The notes: a model not told the origin generated them from the sequence alone. A stretch of DNA of 64,000 nt from Pseudomonas sp. MYb327 (GCF_040438925.1 NZ_CP159258.1:3548001-3612000), one strand, 5' to 3'; counted from the first letter of the stretch, positions 18,606 through 28,150 are shown. Made by a program: numbers and translations.

Positions 18606-20591
18606 ATGAAACCTGTAATGCCCCACGCCCAGCTCGACTGGGACGATCAGGGTCGACCGCATTCGCGTGTGTTCGACGATGTGTATTTCTCCGATAAATC
18701 GGGCCTGGACGAAACCCGCTACGTATTCATCGAGCAAAACCGTCTGGCCGAACGTTTTGCCGCGTTGCCCGAGGGTGGGCGCCTGGTCATCGGCGAAACC
18801 GGCTTCGGCACGGGGCTGAATTTCTTATGTGCCTGGCAGGTGTTCGAGCAACATGCGGCGGCCGGTGCGCGAATGCACTTTGTCAGTGTCGAAAAATACC
18901 CATTGAGTCCTGCCGACCTGCAGCGTGCCTTGGCGCTGTGGCCGGAACTCAAAGTGTTTGCCGATCAGTTGCTGGCGCAATACGTGGCGATCCATCAAGG
19001 TTTCCAGCGCCTGACGCTGGCCAACGGTCGGGTCACCCTGACGCTGCTGATCGGCGATGCACTGGAGCAATTGCCGCAACTGGACGCGCAGATCGACGCC
19101 TGGTTTCTCGACGGTTTCGCCCCGGCGAAAAACCCCGACATGTGGACCGCCGAACTGTTTGCCGAACTGGCACGATTGGCCGCGCCCGGCTCCACCATCA
19201 GCACCTTTACCAGCACCGGTTGGGTTCGGCGCCTGCTGAATGCCGCTGGCTTCAAGATGAAACGCACTCCAGGCATCGGCCATAAATGGGAAATCCTGCG
19301 CGGCGAATTCCTTGGCTGGCCATCAGACGTTCCGCGCCCCGCGCCAGACAAACCCTGGTTCGCCCGACCTGCGCCATTGCCCGGTGAGCGCCGCGCGCTG
19401 GTGATCGGTGCCGGTCTCGCCGGTTGCGCCAGCGCCGCCAGCCTCGCAGCGCGGGGCTGGCGGGTGAGTGTGCTGGAGCGACACTCGGCCATCGCCCAGG
19501 AAGCCTCGGGCAATCCGCAAGGCGTGCTCTACCTCAAGTTATCAGCCCATGGGACGGCGCTATCGCAGATGATCGTCAGCGGTTTCGGCTACACCCGACG
19601 CCAGCTCGAACACTTGCAACGGGGCACCGATTGGGATGACTGCGGCGTGCTGCAACTGGCGTTCAACGCCAAGGAAGCCGAACGCCAGTTGCAATTGGCG
19701 GCGGCGTTTCCCGAAGACTTGCTGCACCTGCTGGATCAACCCCAGGCGCAGGCCCGGGCCGGCATCGGACTGGCTCACGGCGGCCTGTATTTCCCGGAAG
19801 GTGGCTGGGTCCATCCGCCGGCGCTGTGCCAATGGCAGGCTGCACATCCGCAGGTTCAATTGCTCGCGCACCACGATGTTCTGGAACTGCGCCAGACCGA
19901 TGGACAATGGCAAGCCTGGGACGGCAAACGCTTGCTCGCCAGTGCACCGGTCGTGGTACTGGCCGGTGCCGCCGAGATCCAGCGTTTCCCCGAAAGCGCC
20001 GAGCTGCCGCTCAAGCGCATACGCGGGCAAATCACGCGCTTGGCGCAAACCCCGCAGAGCCAGAGTTTGAGTACAGTGGTGTGTGCAGAAGGTTACGTCG
20101 CCCCGGCACGTTTGGGTGAACACACTCTGGGCGCCAGTTTCGATTTCAAGAGCGACGACCTGACCCCGACCACCGCCGAACACCTGGGCAATCTGGCCAT
20201 GCTTGAGGAGATTTCCCACGATCTGGTGGTGCGCCTGCGGGCGGATGAATTTGAACCGGAACACCTTGAAGGACGCGCCGCCTTTCGCTGCACCAGCCCC
20301 GACTATCTGCCCATCGTCGGCCCCTTGGCTGACAATCAGGCCTTCGCCCAAGCCTATGCCGCGTTGAGCAAGGACGCCCGACAGGTGCCAGACGCCGAGT
20401 GCCCCTGGCTTGACGGTTTGTACGTCAACAGTGGCCACGGCTCTCGCGGCTTGATTACCGCGCCGCTGTCCGGAGAATTGCTGGCAGCCTGGCTGGATAA
20501 CGAGCCCCTGCCCCTGCCCAGAAGCGTGGCCGAAGCCTGTCACCCCAACCGGTTTGCCTTGCGGCGTTTGATCCGCCGAACCAACGCATAA
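18606..20591 (+). CDS. mnmC: Bifunctional tRNA modification enzyme MnmC
   Basis: MnmC completes the 5-methylaminomethyl-2-thiouridine modification at the wobble position of several tRNAs. The 661-residue protein has an N-terminal SAM methyltransferase domain (about 1-245; GETGFGTGLNFL near 63-74 is the SAM site) that methylates nm5s2U, and a C-terminal FAD oxidase domain (about 260-640; dinucleotide-binding VIGAGLAGCASA near 265) that removes the carboxymethyl group. Both halves look intact and the length matches the family. It is transcribed divergently from pap. Confidence 0.96.
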   Translation: MKPVMPHAQLDWDDQGRPHSRVFDDVYFSDKSGLDETRYVFIEQNRLAERFAALPEGGRLVIGETGFGTGLNFLCAWQVFEQHAAAGARMHFVSVEKYPLSPADLQRALALWPELKVFADQLLAQYVAIHQGFQRLTLANGRVTLTLLIGDALEQLPQLDAQIDAWFLDGFAPAKNPDMWTAELFAELARLAAPGSTISTFTSTGWVRRLLNAAGFKMKRTPGIGHKWEILRGEFLGWPSDVPRPAPDKPWFARPAPLPGERRALVIGAGLAGCASAASLAARGWRVSVLERHSAIAQEASGNPQGVLYLKLSAHGTALSQMIVSGFGYTRRQLEHLQRGTDWDDCGVLQLAFNAKEAERQLQLAAAFPEDLLHLLDQPQAQARAGIGLAHGGLYFPEGGWVHPPALCQWQAAHPQVQLLAHHDVLELRQTDGQWQAWDGKRLLASAPVVVLAGAAEIQRFPESAELPLKRIRGQITRLAQTPQSQSLSTVVCAEGYVAPARLGEHTLGASFDFKSDDLTPTTAEHLGNLAMLEEISHDLVVRLRADEFEPEHLEGRAAFRCTSPDYLPIVGPLADNQAFAQAYAALSKDARQVPDAECPWLDGLYVNSGHGSRGLITAPLSGELLAAWLDNEPLPLPRSVAEACHPNRFALRRLIRRTNA

Positions 20592-20635
20592 ATCCGCCCC
20601 GCCCGATCGCAGGACTAACGCCTTGCCCCAACCCG

Positions 20636-20719
20636 GTAGGAGCCGGCTGCCGGCGATGGGGCCCTCGAACCTTGTATCGAATCGACTGCCCCCCTTCGCC
20701 AGCAAGCCGGCTCCTACAG
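20636..20719. repeat. REP inverted pair (imperfect)
   Basis: The left unit (GGTAGGAGCCGGCTGCCGGCGAT) lacks a few bases of the core found in the right unit (TCGCCAGCAAGCCGGCTCCTAC). It lies between mnmC and asnO; the following 140 bases up to 20862 probably hold the asnO promoter, but no clear boxes are seen. Confidence 0.85.
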
Positions 20720-20862
20720 CGGGCTGCTGTGGGAGGGCTAACGCATCTTTATAACTTATCGGTCTAAAACTCCGGGGATTCAGCCGGGTCAGTTTCTGAG
20801 TACCCGCCGTTTTGGCGTGTAATCGATTGACCCTCCCCAACGGAAAAACCGGTAAGGAATTT

Positions 20863-22635
20863 ATGTGCGGATTAGCTGGCGAGTTACGTTTTGACAATCA
20901 ACCTGCAGATCTTGCAGCCATTGAACGAATCACCCATCACTTGGCGCCGCGTGGCCCTGATGCCTGGGGTTTCCATAGCCAGGGGCCGATTGCCCTGGGC
21001 CATCGACGCCTGAAAATCATGGACCTGTCGGACGGCTCGGCGCAGCCGATGATCGACCAGCAATTGGGCTTGTCCCTGGCCTTCAACGGCGCGATCTACA
21101 ACTTCCCTGAATTGCGCAGCGAACTGGAAAGCCTGGGTTATGCGTTCTATTCCGGTGGCGACACCGAAGTGCTGCTCAAAGGTTTTCATGCCTGGGGTGA
21201 AGCGCTGCTGCCAAAACTCAACGGCATGTTCGCCTTCGCCATTTGGCAGCGCGACACACAAAGCCTGTTTATCGCCCGCGACCGTCTAGGCGTGAAGCCG
21301 CTGTACCTGTCGCGCACCGGCCAGCGCCTGCGCTTCGCCTCAGCCCTGCCGGCGTTGCTCAAGGGCGGTGACATCAATCCGATCCTCGACCCGGTGGCGC
21401 TTAATCATTACCTGAACTTCCACGCGGTGGTTCCGGCACCGCGCACCTTGCTGGCGGGCATTGAAAAACTGCCGCCAGCCACCTGGATGCGCATCGACGC
21501 GGATGGGCGCACCGAGCAGAAAACCTGGTGGACCCTGCCCTACGGCCCACACGCCGACGAGAAGAATCTGACACTCGAAGACTGGCGTGACCGCGTACTC
21601 GACAGCACTCGCGATGCAGTGGCGATCCGTCAACGTGCGGCAGTCGATGTGGGTGTGCTGCTCTCCGGCGGTGTCGATTCGAGCATGCTGGTGGGACTGT
21701 TGCGCGAAGTCGGCGTGGAAAACCTGTCGACCTTCTCCATCGGTTTCCAGGATGCCGGCGGCGAGCGCGGTGACGAGTTCCAGTACTCGGACCTGATCGC
21801 CAAACATTACGGCACCCAGCATCATCAACTGCGCATCGACGAAAAGGAGATCATCGAGCAACTGCCTGCGGCGTTCCGTGCCATGAGCGAGCCGATGGTT
21901 AGCCATGACTGCATTGCTTTCTATCTGCTATCCCGTGAAGTGGCCAAGCACTGCAAGGTTGTGCAAAGCGGCCAGGGTGCCGACGAGCTGTTTGCCGGTT
22001 ACCACTGGTATCCACAGGTGGACGGGGCGAGCGATCCGTACGCGGCCTATCGCCAGGCGTTTTTCGATCGCAGCTATGACGACTACGCCGCCACTGTGCA
22101 GCCGAAATGGCTGACCGCGAATGACGCCGCCGGCGACTTCGTAAAGGAACATTTCGCACAACCCGGCGCCGACGCGGCGGTGGACAAAGCCCTGCGCCTG
22201 GACAGCACGGTGATGCTGGTGGACGACCCGGTCAAACGCGTCGACAACATGACCATGGCTTGGGGTCTGGAGGCGCGTACGCCGTTTCTCGATTATCGAC
22301 TGGTGGAACTGTCGGCGCGCATTCCGGGCAAATTCAAACTGCCAGATGGCGGCAAGCAAGTCTTGAAAGAAGCGGCGCGGCTGGTCATTCCAAGTGAAGT
22401 GATCGACCGCAAGAAGGGCTACTTCCCGGTGCCGGGCCTCAAGCATTTGCAAGGCGAAACGCTGAACTGGGTGCGTGAACTGTTGCTTGATCCGAGTCAG
22501 GATCGCGGCCTGTTCAACCCGGCCATGCTCGACCGCCTGCTGACCGATCCGCAAGGACAGTTGACCCCATTGCGCGGCTCCAAGCTGTGGCAATTGGCAG
22601 CCCTGAACCTGTGGCTCAGTGAACAAGGAATCTGA
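20863..22635 (+). CDS. asnO: N-acetylglutaminylglutamine amidotransferase (AsnB-like)
   Basis: This enzyme amidates N-acetylglutaminylglutamine to make NAGGN amide, a dipeptide osmoprotectant. The 590-residue protein has an N-terminal class II glutaminase domain beginning with the catalytic Cys2 (MCGLAGE) and a C-terminal asparagine synthetase domain with the ATP-binding loop LSGGVDSS at about 266-273. AsnB homologues are common, but the identification rests on the next two genes, ngg and an M42 peptidase, a set known from Sinorhizobium and Pseudomonas. The ATG at 20863 has AAGGA five bases upstream. ngg starts three bases after the stop. Confidence 0.93.
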   Translation: MCGLAGELRFDNQPADLAAIERITHHLAPRGPDAWGFHSQGPIALGHRRLKIMDLSDGSAQPMIDQQLGLSLAFNGAIYNFPELRSELESLGYAFYSGGDTEVLLKGFHAWGEALLPKLNGMFAFAIWQRDTQSLFIARDRLGVKPLYLSRTGQRLRFASALPALLKGGDINPILDPVALNHYLNFHAVVPAPRTLLAGIEKLPPATWMRIDADGRTEQKTWWTLPYGPHADEKNLTLEDWRDRVLDSTRDAVAIRQRAAVDVGVLLSGGVDSSMLVGLLREVGVENLSTFSIGFQDAGGERGDEFQYSDLIAKHYGTQHHQLRIDEKEIIEQLPAAFRAMSEPMVSHDCIAFYLLSREVAKHCKVVQSGQGADELFAGYHWYPQVDGASDPYAAYRQAFFDRSYDDYAATVQPKWLTANDAAGDFVKEHFAQPGADAAVDKALRLDSTVMLVDDPVKRVDNMTMAWGLEARTPFLDYRLVELSARIPGKFKLPDGGKQVLKEAARLVIPSEVIDRKKGYFPVPGLKHLQGETLNWVRELLLDPSQDRGLFNPAMLDRLLTDPQGQLTPLRGSKLWQLAALNLWLSEQGI

Positions 22636-22638
22636 TCG

Positions 22639-24387
22639 ATGAAACCTCACGCCACGGCGATCAATCAACGCTTGCTGCGCGGTCAGACGCCCTCTTATGA
22701 ACGTTTGCAGGCGCGCCTGGCCGAAGACGGCAGCACGTTAGGCACAGCGCCGATTGCAGTGCATTGCGGCTGGGGCCGGTTGCTGATCGGCCACACCTTT
22801 GCCGATGCGTCCAGCCTTGCCCAGGAATTGCTCAACGAACAACCCGGCGAACGCGATATCGCCCTGTATGTCGCCGCGCCCCAGCAAGTGCTGGGGCTGG
22901 AGCCGACCCAGTTGTTCCTCGACCCGTCGGACACCTTGCGACTGTGGTTCAGCGATTATCGCCAGGCCACTCGCGTGTTTCGTGGCTTTCGCATTCGTCG
23001 CGCCCAAAGCGACGCCGACTGGAACGCAATTAATCAGCTGTACCAGACGCGCGGCATGCTCCCCATCGATGCCACGTTACTGACGCCGCGACACTCGGGC
23101 GGCCCGGTGTACTGGCTGGCCGAAGACGAGGACAGCGGCGCGGTGATTGGCAGCGTCATGGGGCTCAATCATCGCAAGGCTTTTAATGATCCGGAGAACG
23201 GCAGCAGCCTGTGGTGCCTGGCGGTCGATCCGCATTGCTCGCGACCGGGCGTCGGTGAGGTGCTGGTGCGGCATCTGATCGAGCACTTCATGAGTCGCGG
23301 CCTGAGTTACCTTGACCTGTCGGTGTTGCACGACAACCGCCAGGCAAAAAACCTCTACGCCAAGCTCGGTTTTCGCAACCTTTCGACCTTCGCCATCAAG
23401 CGCAAGAACGGTATCAATCAGCCGCTGTTTCTCGGCCCCGGGCCCGAAGCCGAGTTCAATCCCTATGCGCGAATCATCGTCGAGGAAGCGCTGCGTCGTG
23501 GCATCGACGTACAGGTCGACGACGCCGATGCCGGGATGTTTACCCTCAGCCATGGTGGGCGTCGTGTCCGCTGCCGCGAATCCCTCAGCGACCTGACCAG
23601 CGCCATCAGCATGAGCCTGTGCCAGGATAAAAGCCTGACCCACAAAGTGCTCAAGGCCGCCGGTTTGAACTTGCCGTCGCAACAAGTGGCGGGCAATGCC
23701 GATGACAACCTGGCGTTCCTCGACGAGCACCAACGCGTCGTGGTCAAACCGCTGGACGGCGAACAGGGGCAAGGCGTGGCGGTGGATCTGCAAACCATTG
23801 AAGACGTTCAGCAAGCCATCGAATCCGCGCGCCAGTTTGACAGTCACGTGCTCCTGGAAAGCTTCCATGAAGGCCTCGACCTGCGGATTCTGGTGATTGG
23901 TTTTGAAGTGGTCGCCGCTGCGATTCGCCGCCCGGCAGAAGTCATTGGCGATGGTCAGCATTCGATTGGCGCACTAATCGAAGCCCAGAGCCGACGGCGG
24001 CAAGCGGCCACGGGCGGTGAAAGCAAAATCCCGCTAGACCACGAAACCCAACGCACCTTGCACGCCGCCGGTTATGACTACAGCAGCATTCTACCGGCCG
24101 GCGAGCATCTGTTCGTGCGGCGTACGGCGAATCTGCACACCGGCGGAATTCTCGAAGATGTCACCGCAATCCTTCATCCGGCGCTGGTGGATGCTGCCGT
24201 GCGCGCGGCGCGGGCGCTGGATATTCCCGTGGTCGGGCTCGATCTGATGGTGCCCGCCGCCGATCAGCCGGAGTACGTGTTTATCGAAGCCAACGAGCGC
24301 GCCGGACTGGCCAACCATGAACCGCAACCGACGGCTGAGCGCTTTGTGGATTTGTTGTTTCCGCACAGTCAGCCGGCAGTTTCCTAG
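22639..24387 (+). CDS. ngg: N-acetylglutaminylglutamine synthetase (GNAT plus ATP-grasp)
   Basis: Ngg acetylates glutamine and joins a second glutamine to form N-acetylglutaminylglutamine, the precursor amidated by AsnO. The 582-residue protein fuses an acetyltransferase (GNAT) domain at about 115-260, with the acetyl-CoA-binding stretch DPHCSRPGVGEVL, to an ATP-grasp ligase domain at about 300-575, containing VVKPLDGEQGQGV and IEANERAG. This domain combination is diagnostic. It is tightly coupled to asnO. A REP pair separates it from the peptidase gene downstream. Confidence 0.94.
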   Translation: MKPHATAINQRLLRGQTPSYERLQARLAEDGSTLGTAPIAVHCGWGRLLIGHTFADASSLAQELLNEQPGERDIALYVAAPQQVLGLEPTQLFLDPSDTLRLWFSDYRQATRVFRGFRIRRAQSDADWNAINQLYQTRGMLPIDATLLTPRHSGGPVYWLAEDEDSGAVIGSVMGLNHRKAFNDPENGSSLWCLAVDPHCSRPGVGEVLVRHLIEHFMSRGLSYLDLSVLHDNRQAKNLYAKLGFRNLSTFAIKRKNGINQPLFLGPGPEAEFNPYARIIVEEALRRGIDVQVDDADAGMFTLSHGGRRVRCRESLSDLTSAISMSLCQDKSLTHKVLKAAGLNLPSQQVAGNADDNLAFLDEHQRVVVKPLDGEQGQGVAVDLQTIEDVQQAIESARQFDSHVLLESFHEGLDLRILVIGFEVVAAAIRRPAEVIGDGQHSIGALIEAQSRRRQAATGGESKIPLDHETQRTLHAAGYDYSSILPAGEHLFVRRTANLHTGGILEDVTAILHPALVDAAVRAARALDIPVVGLDLMVPAADQPEYVFIEANERAGLANHEPQPTAERFVDLLFPHSQPAVS

Positions 24388-24409
24388 TGGTGTAGTGCCT
24401 GGACGACCG

Positions 24410-24476
24410 CCATCGCTGGCAAGCCAGCTCCTACAAAGGTCAGCGCAATACCTGTAGGAGCTGGCTTGCCAGCGAG
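24410..24476. repeat. REP inverted pair
   Basis: Facing units share ATCGCTGGCAAGCCAGCTCC and enclose about 20 bases. It lies inside the osmoprotectant operon, between ngg and the M42 peptidase gene. Confidence 0.88.
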
Positions 24477-24545
24477 ACGGACCGACAGGCATCCGCAAAA
24501 TTCTCATCGAAACCATCGATGGCCTTTAAATCATCAGGAGTTTCC

Positions 24546-25736
24546 ATGACCATCAAATACCCAGAACCGGACCTGACTTACCTGCAAAAAGTCCTGCTGG
24601 AAATGCTCGCCATTCCCAGCCCCACCGGGTTCACCGACACTATCGTGCGTTACGTCGCCGAACGCCTTGAAGAGCTGGGCATCCCCTTCGAGATGACCCG
24701 CCGCGGAACGATTCGCGCGACCCTCAAGGGCAAGAAAAACAGCCCCGACCGCGCCGTTTCCGCGCACCTCGACACCATTGGCGCCGCCGTGCGCGCCGTG
24801 AAAGATAACGGCCGACTGACCCTGGCGCCGGTGGGTTGCTGGTCCAGCCGTTTCGCCGAGGGCAGCCGCGTTAGCCTGTTCACCGACAACGGCGTGATCC
24901 GTGGCAGCGTGTTGCCGTTGATGGCCTCCGGGCATGCGTTCAACACCGCCGTGGATGAAATGCCGATCAGTTGGGACCACGTTGAACTGCGCCTGGACGC
25001 CTACTGCGCCACCCGTGCCGATTGCGATTCGCTGGGGATCAGCGTCGGTGACTTCGTCGCCTTCGACCCGCTGCCGGAATTCACCGACAGCGGCCACATC
25101 AGCGCCCGTCACCTCGACGATAAGGCCGGTGTCGCGGCGCTATTGGCGGCGTTGAAAGCCATCGTCGACAGCGGTGAAGAACTGCTGATCGACTGCCATC
25201 CGCTGTTCACCATCACCGAGGAAACCGGCAGCGGCGCAGCGGCAGCGCTGCCCTGGGATGTCAGCGAGTTCGTCGGCATCGACATCGCACCGGTCGCACC
25301 CGGCCAGCACTCCAGCGAGCACGCCGTGAGCATTGCCATGCAGGACTCCGGCGGACCGTATGACTATCACTTGTCGCGACACCTGTTGCGCCTGGCTAGT
25401 GACAATGACTTACCCGTACGCCGCGACCTGTTCCGTTACTACTTCAGCGATGCGCACTCGGCGGTCACCGCCGGGCACGACATCCGCACCGCCCTGCTCG
25501 CCTTCGGCTGCGACGCCACCCACGGGTACGAACGTACCCACATCGACAGCCTCGCCGCCCTCAGTCGCCTGCTCGGTGCCTACATCCTCAGCCCGCCGGT
25601 ATTCGCCAGCGATGCGCAACCGGCCAAAGGTTCGCTCGACCGCTTCAGTCACCAGATCGAACATGACACCCAGATGGAAAGCGATACGCGGGTGCCTTCG
25701 GTGGATAGTCTTGTAGGTCAGCGCAACGACAACTGA
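24546..25736 (+). CDS. NAGGN-system M42-family metallopeptidase
   Basis: A 396-residue M42 aminopeptidase-like enzyme that in pseudomonads accompanies asnO-ngg and is thought to act on the osmoprotectant dipeptide or its breakdown, although its substrate is not established. Metal-ligand and catalytic motifs of the family are seen: SAHLDT, HLDDKAG, TITEETGSG, GIDIAP and SDAHSAV. The ATG at 24546 is chosen because AGGAG precedes it by five bases; an in-frame start 27 bases earlier lacks one. The last 30 residues are polar and less conserved. Confidence 0.9.
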   Translation: MTIKYPEPDLTYLQKVLLEMLAIPSPTGFTDTIVRYVAERLEELGIPFEMTRRGTIRATLKGKKNSPDRAVSAHLDTIGAAVRAVKDNGRLTLAPVGCWSSRFAEGSRVSLFTDNGVIRGSVLPLMASGHAFNTAVDEMPISWDHVELRLDAYCATRADCDSLGISVGDFVAFDPLPEFTDSGHISARHLDDKAGVAALLAALKAIVDSGEELLIDCHPLFTITEETGSGAAAALPWDVSEFVGIDIAPVAPGQHSSEHAVSIAMQDSGGPYDYHLSRHLLRLASDNDLPVRRDLFRYYFSDAHSAVTAGHDIRTALLAFGCDATHGYERTHIDSLAALSRLLGAYILSPPVFASDAQPAKGSLDRFSHQIEHDTQMESDTRVPSVDSLVGQRNDN

Positions 25737-25758
25737 TCCTGAATTTTCATTGGCTGGT

Positions 25759-25863
25759 CTGACGCCATCGCGGGCAAGCCCGCTCCTACAGGGTACCTGT
25801 CGATCAGGAATTTTGTGATCGGCGCAAAATCTGTGGGAGCGGGCTCGCCCGCGATGGCGTCAG
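25759..25863. repeat. REP inverted pair
   Basis: Facing units at the ends share GACGCCATCGCGGGC, extending the palindrome beyond the usual core; the right unit has GGGCTCGCCC for GGGCTTGCCC. It lies between the M42 peptidase and yheU genes. Confidence 0.9.
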
Positions 25864-25943
25864 ATCAAACAACATAGAAACCCAGGCTAGCCGCAACCAA
25901 CCATTCGCCGTAGCATCGCGCCATTGATTGATCCGAGGTGCCT

Positions 25944-26171
25944 ATGCTGATTCCCCACGACCAACTTGAAGTCGACACCCTCACCCGCCTGATCGAAGAT
26001 TTCGTCACCCGTGACGGCACCGACAATGGTGATGACACGCCGCTGGAAACCCGTGTCCTGCGCGTGCGCCAGGCTTTGACCAAGGGACAGGCATTGATTG
26101 TCTTCGACCCGGAAAGCGAGCAATGCCAGTTGATGCTCAAGCACGATGTGCCCAAACATCTATTCGACTGA
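25944..26171 (+). CDS. YheU/UPF0270 family protein
   Basis: A 75-residue acidic protein of the UPF0270 (YheU) family, conserved in gamma-proteobacteria, function unknown. The recognisable core is [15 protein letters not shown] followed by [22 protein letters not shown] lies five bases before ATG 25944. Its last 12 bases overlap, tail to tail, the end of the csrA-like gene on the other strand, so the two transcripts would be complementary at their 3' ends. Confidence 0.9.
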   Translation: MLIPHDQLEVDTLTRLIEDFVTRDGTDNGDDTPLETRVLRVRQALTKGQALIVFDPESEQCQLMLKHDVPKHLFD

Positions 26172-26351
26172 TTTGTTCTTCCGGGCCAGTTTGCGCTGGA
26201 TACGCTCGTAGATCTCGGAGCGGTGCACATAGACACTCTTCGGCGCTTCGACGCCAAAGCGCACGTTTCCACCGTTGACGCCAACAACGCGGATGGAAAT
26301 GTCGTCACCGATGGAGATTAATTCGCCCACGACGCGGCTGAGTACAAGCAT
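26160..26351 (-). CDS. CsrA/RsmA-family post-transcriptional regulator (divergent paralogue)
   Basis: A 63-residue CsrA/RsmA-type protein that should bind GGA motifs in mRNA leaders and block translation. Dimer-core features ([34 protein letters not shown]) are kept. Of the RNA-contacting positions, L4, R6, H43 and R44 are present, but R7 is valine and E45 serine, so it differs from RsmA and RsmE of fluorescent pseudomonads and is probably an additional paralogue such as RsmI. AAGGA lies upstream of ATG 26351. The 3' end overlaps yheU. Target range cannot be predicted. Confidence 0.88.
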   Translation of the reverse strand: MLVLSRVVGELISIGDDISIRVVGVNGGNVRFGVEAPKSVYVHRSEIYERIQRKLARKNKSVE

Positions 26352-26486
26352 GGCTTCTATCCTTCAGGGTTACCGGACCTTGAAGATGCCCGGCACTCAA
26401 CGGCCCTTCAAGATAGCAACGATAATCCAGACCGGTCTGACAACCCGGGATCATCACTGCTGACAGAAACGTCTGACAGCCGTCCC

Positions 26487-26819
26487 TCAGGAAGCGGAAA
26501 AACGCGGACCAAACAGGATGACGCTTGCTCCGATTACACACAGGGCTACGCCGAACCAGTCCGAACCCAGGGGTCGAATCCGCTCGACCACCGCCAGCCA
26601 GCCAATCGAAGCAATGATGTAGATGCCACCGTAGGCGGCATAGGCGCGGCCGGCATAACTCGCTTCGACGCGTGTCAGCAACAGCGCGAACACCGTCAGG
26701 CTGAGCAGCGCCGGCACCACCCACCAGGCACTTTTGCCTTGGCGCAGCCACATCCAGAAGGCGAAGCAACCGGCGATTTCAAATAGCGCAGCGAGGAAAA
26801 ACCAGAGGTAATTGAGCAT
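26487..26819 (-). CDS. YnfA/UPF0060 small membrane protein
   Basis: A 110-residue inner-membrane protein of the YnfA (UPF0060) family, related in topology to small multidrug resistance proteins. Four hydrophobic helices are visible, at about 5-25, 30-50, 58-80 and 86-105, with the conserved [18 protein letters not shown] in the third. Some members give modest drug efflux; the role here is unproven. It is a single gene between the csrA-like gene and an SDR. Confidence 0.92.
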   Translation of the reverse strand: MLNYLWFFLAALFEIAGCFAFWMWLRQGKSAWWVVPALLSLTVFALLLTRVEASYAGRAYAAYGGIYIIASIGWLAVVERIRPLGSDWFGVALCVIGASVILFGPRFSAS

Positions 26820-26883
26820 GCAAACGTCTCGCGAGGATGGCCAGTTGCGGCCACCCTAACGACGGCGTTGCGTGCGGGCAAGT

Positions 26884-27699
26884 TCAGCCCGCGGTTTGTT
26901 TGGCCTTGGCGCGCATTTTGTCGGCCATCAGGGTCATTTCGTTGTAGAGCAGTTGCGGGTTCTTCTGCTTCAGTGCCCAGGCCACGCGGCCCTGTTCGTG
27001 CGGCAAGATCATGAACTCGCCGGCAGCAACCTGCTGATAGATGTAATCAGCGATATCGGCTGCACTGATCGGCGAGCTTTCCAGCAACTTGCCGACCTGG
27101 GCTTTCATGGCCGGGGTCGGACCACGGAATGAGTCGAGCAGATTGGTCTGGAAGAACGACGGGCAAACCACATGCACGCCAACTTCCTGTTGCGCCAGTT
27201 CGATCAGCAGGCTTTCCGACAGTGCCACCACGCCAGCCTTGGCCACGTTGTAGTTGCTCATGGCCGGACCTTGCATCAACGCGGCCATCGACGCGATGTT
27301 GATGATCTTGCCTTTGCTTTTTTCCAGCAGCGGCAGGAAGGCCTTGCAGCCCTTGACCACGCCCATCAGGTTGATCGCGATTTGCCAGTCCCAGTCTTCC
27401 AGGGACAGTTCGCTGAAGAACCCGCCGGAAGCCACGCCGGCATTGTTGACGATGACATCGATGCCGCCGAGTTTGACTTCGCACGCCTGGGCGAATGCTG
27501 TCAGTTGGCTGTAGTCGCGCACGTCGCAGCGCTGGATGAAACCGTCGCCGCCGGCCTCGCGCACCAGTTTCAAGGTTTCTTGCAGGCCGGGTTCGCTGAC
27601 GTCCGACAAAGCCAGTTGCCAGCCTTCACGCGCCCAGCGCAGCGCGATTTCGCGACCCAGGCCAGAGCCCGCACCAGTGATCATCATGCGATTTTGCAT
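26884..27699 (-). CDS. Short-chain dehydrogenase/reductase
   Basis: A 271-residue classical SDR: ITGAGSGLGREIA at the N-terminus binds NAD(P), NNAG is present near 87, and the active site has Ser in NIASMAAL and YNVAK. The C-terminal 60 residues (PHEQGRVAWALKQKNPQLLYNEM) are longer than in simple reductases. ATG 27699 is the natural start since the Rossmann strand begins immediately after it; the upstream in-frame extension has no family similarity. Substrate unknown. The 286 bases upstream contain no gene before the DUF3309 gene. Confidence 0.9.
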   Translation of the reverse strand: MQNRMMITGAGSGLGREIALRWAREGWQLALSDVSEPGLQETLKLVREAGGDGFIQRCDVRDYSQLTAFAQACEVKLGGIDVIVNNAGVASGGFFSELSLEDWDWQIAINLMGVVKGCKAFLPLLEKSKGKIINIASMAALMQGPAMSNYNVAKAGVVALSESLLIELAQQEVGVHVVCPSFFQTNLLDSFRGPTPAMKAQVGKLLESSPISAADIADYIYQQVAAGEFMILPHEQGRVAWALKQKNPQLLYNEMTLMADKMRAKAKQTAG

Positions 27700-27985
27700 A
27701 GCAAACAGCCTTGTTGTTCCGGGGAAGATGCGTCGAGTGTAGCGAAGGATATTGCCCGACCCACGCTCCATCAGATTGCTGAATGGGACGAGCAAACCCT
27801 GGAAGCGTCGCCCTTAACTAATGCCAGTCGAAACGAAATAAAGCTTTGTTCGAAAAACATTAAAAAAACTTGGAATTTTCTTCCCTGCGCAGCAGTCGGA
27901 AGTTTTAAGCAGCTCGAATTAATTGGATTCCCGCTGACCGATAAAGACTGGGTCATTCCTGAATTCTTACAGCAAGGAAATAGAC

Positions 27986-28138
27986 ATGGGCACAATTCTA
28001 CTCATCATTTTGATCCTGTTACTGATCGGTGGTTTACCGGTCTTCCCGCACTCCAGAAGTTGGGGTTATGGCCCGTCCGGTATTATCGGCGTGGTGTTGG
28101 TGGTGATACTGATTCTGTTGTTACTCGGCAAGATATGA
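27986..28138 (+). CDS. DUF3309 small membrane protein
   Basis: A 50-residue protein consisting of two very hydrophobic helices (residues 3-16 and 32-47) joined by the conserved loop FPHSRSWGYGPSG, the signature of the DUF3309 family. AAGGA lies nine bases before ATG 27986. Function unknown. Related small proteins are often stress-induced, but nothing in the sequence proves this. A strong terminator follows 12 bases after the stop. Confidence 0.88.
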   Translation: MGTILLIILILLLIGGLPVFPHSRSWGYGPSGIIGVVLVVILILLLLGKI

Positions 28139-28150
28139 AGATCCGAGCGT

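Noticed and set aside
20720..20862. An AlgU/sigma-22 promoter for the osmoprotectant operon
   Set aside because: ATAACTT and TCTAA are present but their spacing does not fit the GAACTT-N16/17-TCTGA pattern, so I do not call it.
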